Below, piece after piece: positions 19,306 through 29,922 of a DNA stretch of 64,000 nucleotides. Both the position numbers and the translations under genes were made by a program. The DNA is from DASQUK01 sp963756425 (lineage in GTDB: Bacteria > Actinomycetota > Acidimicrobiia > Acidimicrobiales > VFJN01): assembly GCA_963756425.1 (NCBI GenBank), contig CAVWNW010000003.1, positions 248,001-312,000 of the forward strand, read 5' to 3'. The notes beneath the pieces are model-generated. The model was not told the origin of the DNA and searched no databases. It worked only from the letters and a program-made list of their open reading frames with translations. How positions within the stretch are numbered: the stretch's first letter is position 1; each line of letters opens with the position of its first letter.

Positions 19306-22300
19306 ATGCCTCGCTCGTTCCGGTTCGAGCCCCCCGAGCCTCGGCCCGGCACGCTGACCCGGCCTCGTCTGCTGCGGGCTCTGCTCCGACGCTGGGACCA
19401 CCGGGTCACGGCGGTGGTCGGGGGACCGGGGCTCGGCAAGACCACGCTCATGGCCCAGGCGATCGCCGAGAACCGCCTGGCCCCGCGTGGCGACGACGTC
19501 TGGCTGGGCGTCGAGCCCGCCGACGGCGACGGCGACACGCTGGCCCGTGACGTCGCCACCGCGCTCGCGCGCCGGTCGTCGACCGGGCGCCTAGCGGGTG
19601 ACGAAGCGTCCGACCTCGGCAGCACTCCTGCCGCCGAGGACACCGTCCCCGACCCCGATCCCGGGGCGGTCGCCGATGCGATGTGGCGACGGGCACCGAC
19701 GCCTGTGTGCATCGTCTTCGACGACGTCCACGCGGTGCCTCCCACGTCGCCGGGGGCCGCGTGGCTGGCGGCCCTGGCGGACGCGCTCCCGGCCAATGGG
19801 CACCTGGTGTTCGCCGGCCGGACCGCCCCGCCCATCCCGCTCGCCCGCTTGACCACGCATGGCGCCCTGCTCGAGTTGGCGGAGGACGAGCTGCGGTTCA
19901 CCGATGAGGAGCTCGAGGCCTTCGCCGCCGCCCGGGGTGTCGACCTGGACAGGCTGGCCGGTACCGGCGGCTGGGCCGCCATGGCCGAGCTGGCGGCGAG
20001 CGTCGACGGCCAGCGAACCGGCGACTACGTCTGGGAGGAGGTGCTCGAGCCCCTGGGCTCGGAGCGTCGGCAGGTCCTGGCCGTCGTCGCCGACCTCGGC
20101 GGCGCCGACGACGCGCTGGCGACCGACGTGCTCGGACGCCCGGTGGCGGTCGCCGATGCCCTCGACGGCGTCCCCCTGGTGGCGCGCGGCAGCGACGGCT
20201 GGCGGGCGCCCCACGCGCTGTGGCGATCCACGGGGCGCCTGGCGCTTCCGGCGGTCGACCGGGTCGCGATTCGCCGGCGGGCCGCCACCTACCTGGCCGC
20301 ACGCGGGCACTTCGACGACGCGTACCGGCTGGCGGCGGAGGCCGGTAAGGAGGCCGGCGAGTGGGACGCCGCCACCGCCGTTCTCCGCGCCGCATGCCTG
20401 AGCGGTGAGCGCCCGACAGCCCGCCAGCTCGACCGCTGGCTGGCCGAGCTCCCGCCGGCGGCGCGCACCAACACGGCTGCGCAGCTGGCGGTGGGGCTGC
20501 GAGCGACCGTCGCGGCGCCGGCCACAGCCGCCGAACTGCTGCGGGACGCCGCCCGATCCGCCCACGAGGCGGGCGACGTCGACTGCGAGATCAATGCCCT
20601 GGCGCTGCTCGGCCGGGTGGCGTGGTGGCACCAGGACATGACCTTGCTGGCCGAGGTCGCCCCCCGGATCACCGAGCTCGCGGACGCTGGGCATCCCCTC
20701 GCCCGGGCCTTGGCCGCGCTGGGCCGGGCGGTCGCCGCCGACGTCGCGGGCAACGACGCCACCGTGCTCCGAGAGCTCGCGGTGATCGACCCCGCCGTGC
20801 TCGACGACACCTGGCGGGCGGTGGCGCAGTGGCTGGAGGCAGCGGTACTTGTGGGCACCGGCGACGCCCCCGGAGCGCTCGACGTGCTCGACGCCGTGGG
20901 CAGGGTGCGCGACGTGGCCTTCCAGCGGACGACCGACGCACTGCGCCTCGCGGCGTGGTGGTCGCTCGGCCAAGTCGACGACACACTTTCCGCCCTGCCC
21001 GAGCTGCTCAGGGGGGTGGAGGCGGCCGGCCAGGCTCAGAACATCATGCTCAGCCTCGCGAACGCGAGCCTGGCGCTGGCGTACGCCGGCGACGTCGAGG
21101 CGGCCCGGTCGTACCTGGAGGAGGCGGAGGCGCAGGCACCGCGCGTCGGTTCCCCGGCGGTGATCCTGGCGATCGCCACCGCGGCGTTGGCGTTGGCGGA
21201 GGGCGACGAGCGCGCCGCCAGCGACATCCTGGCCGAGCGGGCCAGGACGAGCGGCCTGGAGTGGGGCTCCGACCGCCGGCCGTGGCGGCACGCGCTGTCG
21301 CTCACCTACGTCCTCGCCCCCGACACCCGATCCCATTGGGACTGCATGCTGCTGCAGGGTCACCTGGCCACGGCCCGCTCGCTGGCGGCGGCGGTCGTCG
21401 CCGTCCGTGAGGGACGCGGAACGCAGCACCTCCGCAGCTTCGAACCCCCGGCGCCGGACGTGGTCCGCGCGTTGCTGCACCACCGCCTGGCGGCCGAGCT
21501 TGCCGTCGCCCTCCACCGGGCGGGGCGGCCCGAGGCCGTGGTCCTGCTCGATGCCCTCGGCCCGCCGGGGCGGCGCGCCGCCCGGCACCTGGCCCGGGAG
21601 CGCACGCCTCTGGCGGCCGCGGCCCGGGCGTTGCTGGCGGCCGTGCCCGCCCCGCCGCAGCGGGAGGTGGAGCTGGCGGTCCTGGGTCCGCTGGCGCTAC
21701 GGCGTGGGGGTGAGGACGTCACGGGCGGCGACCTCCGTCGGGAACGGGTTCGTGAGCTGCTGGCGTTCCTGGTCCTCCACCGCAAGGCGACCCGTAAGGC
21801 GATCGTCGCCGCGCTCTGGCCCGACCTCGACGAGCGATCGGGCGCCAACAACCTGCGGGTGACGCTCACGTACCTGCTCCGCCTGCTCGAGCCCGACCGG
21901 GCCGCGGGCGAACCCCCCTACACGGTCCGCATCGACGGTCAGGACGTCCGGCTGGTGGCCGGCACCGCCCTGCGCATCGACACCGACGCGTTCGACGAGC
22001 ATGTCATGGCGGCCCGGAACGCGGAGGGGGAGGGCGCCCCGTCCGTCGCACTCGACCACCTCCTGGCCGCTGCGCACCTCTACCGCGGCGACCTCTTCGC
22101 CGACGTGCCCGAGGCCGAGTGGCTGGCGTTCGACCGCGACCACTACCGCCGCCAGTTCGTCGCCGCCGCAACCAGGGCCGGCCAGCTGCTCGTCGGCTCG
22201 GGCGACCTCGACCGGGCCGAGGCGGTGGGACGCGCTGCCATCAGTGCCGACCCCTGGGCGGAGGATGCCCACGCCGTGCTCGTCGCCGCGGCGGTGGCCC

Positions 22301-22419
22301 GCTCCGACCGGGCCGCCGCCCGCCGGGCGCTCGAGCGCTGCGAGACGGCCCTGGCAGAGCTCGGAGTCGAGCCGTCGGACGAGGTCCGCCGGCTCGCGCG
22401 CCGCGTGCGCGGTTCGTAG
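19306..22419 (+). CDS. MalT-like NTPase / SARP-type (wHTH-BTAD) hybrid transcriptional regulator
   Basis: A 1037-residue regulator. Residues 39-48 are a P-loop (GGPGLGKTTL) in a STAND-type NTPase module like MalT, with a Walker B-like ICIVFDDVHA segment near 140. A helical TPR-like middle (about 330-770) follows. The DNA-binding part is at the C-terminus: an OmpR-type winged helix from about 789 (LAVLGPLALRR, RRERVRELLAFLVLHR, KAIVAALWPDLDERSGANNLRVTL) and then a BTAD domain to the end (LYRGDLFADVPEAEWL, AVGRAAISADPWAEDAHAVLV). MalT ends in a LuxR HTH and SARPs carry their HTH at the N-terminus, so this order is unusual. It converges with glgE, 42 bp apart. A role in alpha-glucan or maltose control is inference from position and the MalT-like half. 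Confidence 0.85.
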   Translation: MPRSFRFEPPEPRPGTLTRPRLLRALLRRWDHRVTAVVGGPGLGKTTLMAQAIAENRLAPRGDDVWLGVEPADGDGDTLARDVATALARRSSTGRLAGDEASDLGSTPAAEDTVPDPDPGAVADAMWRRAPTPVCIVFDDVHAVPPTSPGAAWLAALADALPANGHLVFAGRTAPPIPLARLTTHGALLELAEDELRFTDEELEAFAAARGVDLDRLAGTGGWAAMAELAASVDGQRTGDYVWEEVLEPLGSERRQVLAVVADLGGADDALATDVLGRPVAVADALDGVPLVARGSDGWRAPHALWRSTGRLALPAVDRVAIRRRAATYLAARGHFDDAYRLAAEAGKEAGEWDAATAVLRAACLSGERPTARQLDRWLAELPPAARTNTAAQLAVGLRATVAAPATAAELLRDAARSAHEAGDVDCEINALALLGRVAWWHQDMTLLAEVAPRITELADAGHPLARALAALGRAVAADVAGNDATVLRELAVIDPAVLDDTWRAVAQWLEAAVLVGTGDAPGALDVLDAVGRVRDVAFQRTTDALRLAAWWSLGQVDDTLSALPELLRGVEAAGQAQNIMLSLANASLALAYAGDVEAARSYLEEAEAQAPRVGSPAVILAIATAALALAEGDERAASDILAERARTSGLEWGSDRRPWRHALSLTYVLAPDTRSHWDCMLLQGHLATARSLAAAVVAVREGRGTQHLRSFEPPAPDVVRALLHHRLAAELAVALHRAGRPEAVVLLDALGPPGRRAARHLARERTPLAAAARALLAAVPAPPQREVELAVLGPLALRRGGEDVTGGDLRRERVRELLAFLVLHRKATRKAIVAALWPDLDERSGANNLRVTLTYLLRLLEPDRAAGEPPYTVRIDGQDVRLVAGTALRIDTDAFDEHVMAARNAEGEGAPSVALDHLLAAAHLYRGDLFADVPEAEWLAFDRDHYRRQFVAAATRAGQLLVGSGDLDRAEAVGRAAISADPWAEDAHAVLVAAAVARSDRAAARRALERCETALAELGVEPSDEVRRLARRVRGS

Positions 22420-22461
22420 GAGCGTCGACGCGGATAGGCGAACCATTCTCGCCCAGGGTGG

Positions 22462-24393
<1,932 letters not shown>

Positions 24394-24399
24394 CTACCC

Positions 24400-24405
24400 A
24401 GCGTA
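24400..24405 (-). promoter_or_regulatory. -10 box of glgE
   Basis: TACGCT on the minus strand, 6 nt before GTG 24393; a leaderless transcript is predicted. Confidence 0.5.
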
Positions 24406-24493
24406 GGCAGACCCGGGGGGATGCCGTTCCGCCCGGCGGCCTCGTCCGCGACGGCCCGGATGACAGACTGGGAGCGGATCCGAGGGGGACCCG

Positions 24494-25915
24494 ATGGAAG
24501 CCAGCCCCGCCGTCAACCGACTCGACAGGGCCACGCTTCTTGCGTTGGTGGCGATGGGCCTCGGCGTCTTCGTCATCGCCAACGACTTCACCGCCCTGAG
24601 CGTGGCGATCCCCGAGATCGAGTCCGACCTCGATGCCGGTCTCAGCCAGGCACAGTGGGTGATCAACGGCTACTCGGTCGTGTTCGGTGTGCTCATCATC
24701 ACGGGTGGGCGTTTGGCCGACCAGTTCGGTCGACGGCGGATCTTCATGATCGGCGCGTCGATCTTCGCTGTCTTCTCCCTGCTGGGCGGGCTGGCCCCCA
24801 CGATCGAACTGCTGATCGCATGCCGGGCGCTGATGGCCGTCGGCGGCGCGATGGTGTGGCCGGCCGTGCTCGGCATGACCTATGCCATCCTGCCCGACGA
24901 CCGGGCCAGCCTGGCCGGTGGCCTCATCCTCGGGGTCGCCGGGCTGGGCAACGCCGTGGGCCCCCTGCTCGGCGGCGCGCTCACCGACGGCCTCAGCTGG
25001 CGGTGGGTGTTCTTCCTGAACATCCCGATCGCCGCCTTCGCGATGTTCATCACGAGGCGCAACGTCCCGGCGGACCCGGGCACGGGAGCGCAGGCGGGCA
25101 TCGACTACCCGGGCGTCGCGACCTTGTCCGCCGGCGTGGTCGCGATTCTCGTCGCCCTCGACCAGGGCAGCGTCGATGGCTACGGCAGCCCCGCCATCGT
25201 GGCGTCCCTCGTCGTGGGTGTGCTGCTGCTGGGTGCGTTCGTGCTGGTGGAGCGCGGTCAGGGGGCGAGGGCACTCGTCCCCGACGACGTGATGCGCCAG
25301 CAGCAGTTCGTCGTGGCCTGCGCGGTCGTGCTGCTGATGTCGGCGATCTTCTTCGCCGCGTTGCTGTACCTCCCGCAGTTCATGGAGAAGGAGCTCGGCT
25401 TCTCCGCCGTCGAGGCCGGCGCCGGGCTGCTGCCCATGATGCTGGTGTTCGCCCTGATGTCCTTCTCGTCGGGAACCCTCTACGACAAGCTCGGTGCACG
25501 CACCGTCGTGAGCGCGGGCGCCGCACTCCTGGGCCTCGGCATCTTCATGCTGTCGTTCCTGGAGGCAGGGTGGGACTACGTCGCCCTGGTGCCCGGCATG
25601 GTCGTGCTGGGGCTGGGCATCGGCCTCTTCTACTCCTCGGTCACCACCGCGGCCGTGACGTCGCTCGATGCCTCGCGCTCGAGCCTTGCCGGCGGGATCG
25701 TCTACATGTGCCAGGTGGCCGGGGGTGCCCTCGGGCTGGGCATCAACACCGCCATCGTCCTGTCGCAATCCGAGCTTCCCGAGGGGATCCGGCTCGCGTT
25801 CCGCGTCGACGCAGCGTTGGCCGCGGTCGGCGTCCTCGTGGCGCTGGCGTACATCGGTCGGACCGAGGCGGTGACCCATCGCCACCTCGTCCGCTGGCAC
25901 CGCGCCCACGCCTGA
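24494..25915 (+). CDS. MFS transporter, DHA2 (14-TM) drug-exporter type
   Basis: A 473-residue proton-coupled exporter. Motif A is GRLADQFGRRRIFMIG after TM2 and motif C is GPLLGGALTDGLSWRW in TM5, both characteristic of the DHA2 multidrug family. About 14 hydrophobic segments can be counted and the tail is short and basic. The substrate is unknown. GAGGGGGACCCG directly before ATG 24494 is a good ribosome site, so unlike several neighbours this gene has a leader. It is divergent from glgE across a 100-bp spacer that must hold both promoters. Confidence 0.85.
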   Translation: MEASPAVNRLDRATLLALVAMGLGVFVIANDFTALSVAIPEIESDLDAGLSQAQWVINGYSVVFGVLIITGGRLADQFGRRRIFMIGASIFAVFSLLGGLAPTIELLIACRALMAVGGAMVWPAVLGMTYAILPDDRASLAGGLILGVAGLGNAVGPLLGGALTDGLSWRWVFFLNIPIAAFAMFITRRNVPADPGTGAQAGIDYPGVATLSAGVVAILVALDQGSVDGYGSPAIVASLVVGVLLLGAFVLVERGQGARALVPDDVMRQQQFVVACAVVLLMSAIFFAALLYLPQFMEKELGFSAVEAGAGLLPMMLVFALMSFSSGTLYDKLGARTVVSAGAALLGLGIFMLSFLEAGWDYVALVPGMVVLGLGIGLFYSSVTTAAVTSLDASRSSLAGGIVYMCQVAGGALGLGINTAIVLSQSELPEGIRLAFRVDAALAAVGVLVALAYIGRTEAVTHRHLVRWHRAHA

Positions 25916-25950
25916 CGAGACGAGCGCTACCGGTCGGCCGCCGACGCGCC

Positions 25951-25956
25951 TACGGT
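25951..25956 (+). promoter_or_regulatory. -10 box of the acyl-CoA dehydrogenase gene
   Basis: TACGGT with a leader of about 23 nt containing GGAAAGGCGGAA before ATG 25986; here the same hexamer drives a leadered transcript. Confidence 0.45.
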
Positions 25957-25985
25957 TCTGTGCAAACGGCGGAAAGGCGGAAGCA

Positions 25986-27206
25986 ATGACGATCACCGAG
26001 AAGCGGACGGCCGCGCCTGCGGCCACGAACCCCACGCCCGCGCGACCGGGTGACGATCGGTTCGTGGCGCTGGCAGCCGAGGTCGGTGCGGTCGCGGCGG
26101 CGCACGCCGACGCGCACGACCGGGACGCCACGTTCGTCAGCGAGGCCTACGACGCCATGCGGGCCAACGGCTACCTCCGGCTGGCGGTGCCCGAGGACCT
26201 CGGAGGCCTCGGCGCCTCGATGCGGCAGGTCTGCTACGCGCAGGCCGAGCTCGCCCGCCACGACGGGGCGGCGGCGCTGGCCGTGGCGATGCACCTGTAC
26301 CTCACGCTCATGCAGGGGTTCCGCCGTCGCCAGGGCGCGGCAGACGCCGAGGCCGTCCTCCGCCGGGTCGCCGAGGAGGGGCTGGTCATCGCTACCAGCG
26401 GCGGATCCGACTGGCTGTGGCCGACCACGGTGGCGGTCCCCGTCGACGGCGACGGCGAGACCCCCGACGGCTTCGTCGTCAGCGGCCGCAAGGCCTTCTG
26501 CAGCCAGTCACCGGAGGCAACCGTCGTGGCCACCACCGCCGTGGTGGGCGAGCCCGGGGAGGGCGCCGAGGTGATCCACTTCGCCGTGCCGCTCGCTGCG
26601 GAGGGCGTCCGCCTGGAGGAGACCTGGGACACGCTGGGCATGCGGGGCACCGCCAGCCACGACGTGGTGCTGGAGCACGTGTTCGTCCCCGCCGACAGGG
26701 TGATGGGCCGGCGCCCGTGGGGCGAGTTCGGCGTGCCGCTGGCAGCGGCCGCCGTCCACTTCGCCCCCGTGGGGGGCGCCACATACCTGGGGATCGCGAT
26801 CGGTGCCCGGGACGCGGCGGTCGCCAGGTCCACGGCGACGTCGAGAGGGCCCAACCCGCTGGCCGGGCTGCCCCGGGTGCACCGCCAGGTCGGGCTGATG
26901 GACGCCAAGCTGCGCGTCGCCTGGTGGGCGCTGCTGGGCGCCGTCGACGAGCTCGGCGACGACTACGCCGTTGACCCGCAAGCCCTGGCGACGGTCATGA
27001 TCGCGAAGCGACAGGCCGTGATCGACGCCATCGCGGTCGTCGACCTCGCCATGGATGTGCTCGGTGGGCGGGCCTATTTCCGCAGCGCACCGCTCGAGCG
27101 TGCGTACCGCGACGTGCGTGCCGGCACGTTCCATCCCCTCACCCCCGAGGCCACGCTCGCGTACGCCGGCAAGCTGGCCCTCGGTGGTTCCGGGGTGACG
27201 GAATAG
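25986..27206 (+). CDS. Acyl-CoA dehydrogenase family protein
   Basis: A 406-residue FAD enzyme of the ACAD superfamily. Domains in order: N-terminal helical (YLRLAVPEDLGGLGASMRQ), central beta barrel (GFVVSGRKAFCSQSPEATVVATT; LGMRGTASHDVVLEHVFVP) and C-terminal helical (VDLAMDVLGGRAYFRSAPLERAYRDVRAG). The usual catalytic Glu of short/medium-chain enzymes is not obvious; the RAYRDVRAGTFHPLTPE ending resembles acyl-CoA dehydrogenase-like monooxygenases and DszC-type members. The substrate is therefore uncertain. It lies between the exporter and glgP in the same direction, 27 bp before glgP, which has its own promoter box. Confidence 0.8.
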   Translation: MTITEKRTAAPAATNPTPARPGDDRFVALAAEVGAVAAAHADAHDRDATFVSEAYDAMRANGYLRLAVPEDLGGLGASMRQVCYAQAELARHDGAAALAVAMHLYLTLMQGFRRRQGAADAEAVLRRVAEEGLVIATSGGSDWLWPTTVAVPVDGDGETPDGFVVSGRKAFCSQSPEATVVATTAVVGEPGEGAEVIHFAVPLAAEGVRLEETWDTLGMRGTASHDVVLEHVFVPADRVMGRRPWGEFGVPLAAAAVHFAPVGGATYLGIAIGARDAAVARSTATSRGPNPLAGLPRVHRQVGLMDAKLRVAWWALLGAVDELGDDYAVDPQALATVMIAKRQAVIDAIAVVDLAMDVLGGRAYFRSAPLERAYRDVRAGTFHPLTPEATLAYAGKLALGGSGVTE

Positions 27207-27220
27207 TCCAGGTCGCCCGC

Positions 27221-27226
27221 TACGGT
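27221..27226 (+). promoter_or_regulatory. -10 box of glgP
   Basis: TACGGT, 7 nt before ATG 27234; leaderless start predicted. Confidence 0.5.
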
Positions 27227-27233
27227 CGCGTCG

Positions 27234-29762
27234 ATGAAGGCCCTGCGCAGCTTCACGGTCCGCCCGTCCCTTCCCCCCGAGCTGGCCGCCCTCGAGGAGC
27301 TGGCGTTCAACCTCCGCTGGTCGTGGGACGACCAGACCCGTGACCTGTTCCGCTGGGTCGACCCCCACCTGTGGGACGCGAGCGTCCACGACCCTGTACG
27401 CATGCTGGGCCTGGTGGACCGCGAGCGGCTGGAGGCGCTGGCCCACGACGCCGCGTTCAAGCGCTACCTGGGAGAGGTGCGCGACGAGCTGCAGCGGTAC
27501 CTCGACGGCGAGCGCTGGTTCCAATCGCGCGGCGACAGCCCGCTCCAGCTGGTCGCGTACTTCTCCCCCGAGTTCGGCATCGCCGAGGCCGTTCCCCAGT
27601 ATTCGGGGGGCCTGGGCGTCCTGGCCGGGGATCACCTCAAGTCGTCGAGCGACCTGGGCGTGCCGCTCGTGGGCGTCGGGCTGCTGTACCGCCACGGCTA
27701 CTTCCGCCAGAGCCTCGACGCGGACGGCTGGCAGCAGGAGCGCTACCCGCTGCTCGACCCCCACGTGATGGCGCTGCGCCCGTGCACCGACGTCCGCATC
27801 AGCGTCGACATCGCCGGGGTGCCGCTGGTGGCACAGGTGTGGCAGGCAAACGTGGGCCGGGTCCCGCTCTACTTCCTCGACGCCGACGTCGACGACAACC
27901 CGGACGACGTCCGGGCCGTCACCGACCGGCTGTATGGCGGCGACGTCGAGCATCGCCTCCGCCAGGAGATCCTGCTGGGCGTCGGTGGGGTGCGGGCCCT
28001 GCAGGCAGTCGGCATCGAGGCGCAGGTGTTCCACACCAACGAGGGCCACGCCGGCTTCCTCGGGCTGGAGCGGATCCGTCAGCTGGTGACCGACCAGGGC
28101 CTGAGCTATCCGGAGGCCATCGAGGCGGTGCGGGCCGGCTGCATATTCACCACCCACACGCCCGTTCCCGCCGGCATCGACCGGTTCCCCCGGGAGCTGA
28201 TGGACAAGTACTTCAGCGCGTGGTGCGCCGAGGTCGGCGTCGGGGTCGACGACCTGATGGCGCTCGGGCACCGGCCCGGCGATGCCCCCGACGAGCGCTT
28301 CAACATGGCGGTGATGGGCCTGCGGCTGGCCGGCCGGTCCAACGGCGTGGCGCAGCTACACGGCGAGGTCAGCCGGAAGATGTTCGGCGACCTGTGGCCC
28401 GACATCCCGCCCGAGGAGGCGCCGATCATCTCCATCACCAACGGCGTGCACGCACACACGTGGGTGTCGGCGGAGATGGCCGACGTCTTCACCCGCCACG
28501 TGCTTCCCGACTGGGACGAGGCGGGCCCGGCGGCGTGGGACCAGCTCTTCGAGATGCCCGACGACGAGCTGTGGCGTGCCCGGGAGCAGGGCCGGGAACG
28601 GCTGGTGGCCTTCGTGCGGCGGCGCCTGCGGGAGGGCGCCCGCGCGCGGGGCCTGGCGGGGTCGGACGTGGCCTGGGCCGACGAGGTGCTCGACCCCCGG
28701 GTGCTGACGGTCGGGTTCGCCCGGCGCTTCGCCACGTACAAGCGGGCCACGCTCCCGCTATCGCAGCCCGACCGCCTCAAGGCGCTGCTGCTGTCGCCTG
28801 ACCGGCCCATCCAGCTCGTGTTCGCCGGCAAGGCCCATCCGGCCGACGAGGCTGGCAAGGAGATGATCCGCCAGATCGTGGCGTTCTCGTCGGACCCGGA
28901 GATCCGCCACCGGTTCGTGTTCGTGGATGATTACGACATCGCCGTCGCCCGCGCCCTGTGCCAGGGGGCGGACGTGTGGCTCAACAACCCCCGGCGCCCG
29001 CAGGAGGCGTCCGGCACGTCCGGCATGAAGGCGGCGCTCAACGGCGCGCTGAACCTGTCGATCCTCGACGGTTGGTGGCAGGAGATGTTCGACGGCGAGA
29101 ACGGTTGGGCCATCTCGTCGGCCGAGGACGTCGACGACATCGAGCGGCGGGACCAGCTCGAGGCTGGCGCGCTCTTCGACCTGCTCGAGCGCCAGGTGGT
29201 GCCGCTGTTCTACGAGACCTACGGGGGGCCGGTGCCCCGGCGTTGGCTGAAGAAGGTCCGCAAGTCACTGACGTCGCTGGCGCCCAGGGTTACGGCCTCG
29301 CGCATGGTGGCGGACTACGTGGAGCTCCTTTACGAACCGACCGCCGCCCGCACCAACACCCTGTCCGCCAACGGGTTGGCGCGGGCCCGATCGCTGGCGG
29401 CCTGGAAGCAGCGGGTCGCCGAGGCGTGGCACGGCGTGCACGTCGACCGGGTCGAGGGCGACGGCGTCGCCGCCGAGCTGGGCGGGTCCCGGACCGTGGA
29501 GGCGGTGGTGTCGCTGGGGACGCTGTCGGCGGACGACGTCGACGTGCAGCTCGTCCACGGCCCTGTGGGCCAGGGGGACGAGCTGACCGAGCGCACCTCG
29601 GCATCGATGCACCCCGCCGGCGCCGCCGACGAGGACCACGCCCGCTACGTCGGCTCGTTCTACTGCGAGCGCGCCGGCCGCTACGGGTTCACCGTACGCA
29701 TCGTCCCCCGCCACCCCGACCTGGTCGGCAGCTCCGAGCTGGGTCTGGCTGCATGGGCTTAG
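27234..29762 (+). CDS. glgP: Alpha-glucan phosphorylase
   Basis: An 842-residue GT35 phosphorylase of the shorter actinobacterial/thermophile type (TIGR02094-like), which releases glucose-1-phosphate from glucan. The N-terminal segment ELAFNLRWSWDDQTRDLF, the glucan-binding region VAYFSPEFGIAEAVPQYSGG and the PLP region EASGTSGMKAALNGALN (the Lys in GMK is the Schiff-base Lys) are all conserved. It is the degradative partner of the GlgE pathway genes on either side. A TACGGT box immediately upstream gives it its own promoter, and a set of four hairpins follows the stop. Confidence 0.94.
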   Translation: MKALRSFTVRPSLPPELAALEELAFNLRWSWDDQTRDLFRWVDPHLWDASVHDPVRMLGLVDRERLEALAHDAAFKRYLGEVRDELQRYLDGERWFQSRGDSPLQLVAYFSPEFGIAEAVPQYSGGLGVLAGDHLKSSSDLGVPLVGVGLLYRHGYFRQSLDADGWQQERYPLLDPHVMALRPCTDVRISVDIAGVPLVAQVWQANVGRVPLYFLDADVDDNPDDVRAVTDRLYGGDVEHRLRQEILLGVGGVRALQAVGIEAQVFHTNEGHAGFLGLERIRQLVTDQGLSYPEAIEAVRAGCIFTTHTPVPAGIDRFPRELMDKYFSAWCAEVGVGVDDLMALGHRPGDAPDERFNMAVMGLRLAGRSNGVAQLHGEVSRKMFGDLWPDIPPEEAPIISITNGVHAHTWVSAEMADVFTRHVLPDWDEAGPAAWDQLFEMPDDELWRAREQGRERLVAFVRRRLREGARARGLAGSDVAWADEVLDPRVLTVGFARRFATYKRATLPLSQPDRLKALLLSPDRPIQLVFAGKAHPADEAGKEMIRQIVAFSSDPEIRHRFVFVDDYDIAVARALCQGADVWLNNPRRPQEASGTSGMKAALNGALNLSILDGWWQEMFDGENGWAISSAEDVDDIERRDQLEAGALFDLLERQVVPLFYETYGGPVPRRWLKKVRKSLTSLAPRVTASRMVADYVELLYEPTAARTNTLSANGLARARSLAAWKQRVAEAWHGVHVDRVEGDGVAAELGGSRTVEAVVSLGTLSADDVDVQLVHGPVGQGDELTERTSASMHPAGAADEDHARYVGSFYCERAGRYGFTVRIVPRHPDLVGSSELGLAAWA

Positions 29763-29764
29763 CT

Positions 29765-29793
29765 TCGTTTCGCAACCGGAGGTTGCGAAACGA
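29765..29793 (+). terminator. Perfect 13-bp hairpin after glgP
   Basis: TCGTTTCGCAACC, loop GGA, GGTTGCGAAACGA; starts 2 bp after the glgP stop. It is the strongest stem in the window and is followed by only a short CTTTGG rather than a T-run. First of four successive hairpins. Confidence 0.75.
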
Positions 29794-29803
29794 GACTTTG
29801 GTC

Positions 29804-29884
29804 GCCGCCTGACGGCGGCGTCGATCTCCTGTCGCTCGACCGGCAAAGCCGGATCGAGCGACGGCAGGGGGCTCTGGCGGAGCC
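29804..29884 (+). repeat. Three further tandem hairpins (REP-like array)
   Basis: GCCGCC-TGAC-GGCGGC (29804-29819); GTCGCTCGA plus CCGGC, loop AAA, GCCGG, then TCGAGCGAC (29831-29862, one bulged A); and GGCTC-TGGCG-GAGCC (29870-29884). Together with the preceding stem they fill the space between convergent glgP and the DUF4328 gene. They may be a bidirectional terminator or a REP/BIME-like repeat cluster. Confidence 0.6.
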
Positions 29885-29922
29885 TCTGCCCCCCGCACCC
29901 CCCGCCCGGCACCCACCGGCCC

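Noticed and set aside
19306..22419. Secondary-metabolite pathway regulator (SARP) implying a biosynthetic cluster
   Set aside because: No polyketide, peptide synthetase, terpene or tailoring genes are nearby; the neighbours are glucan metabolism and transport.
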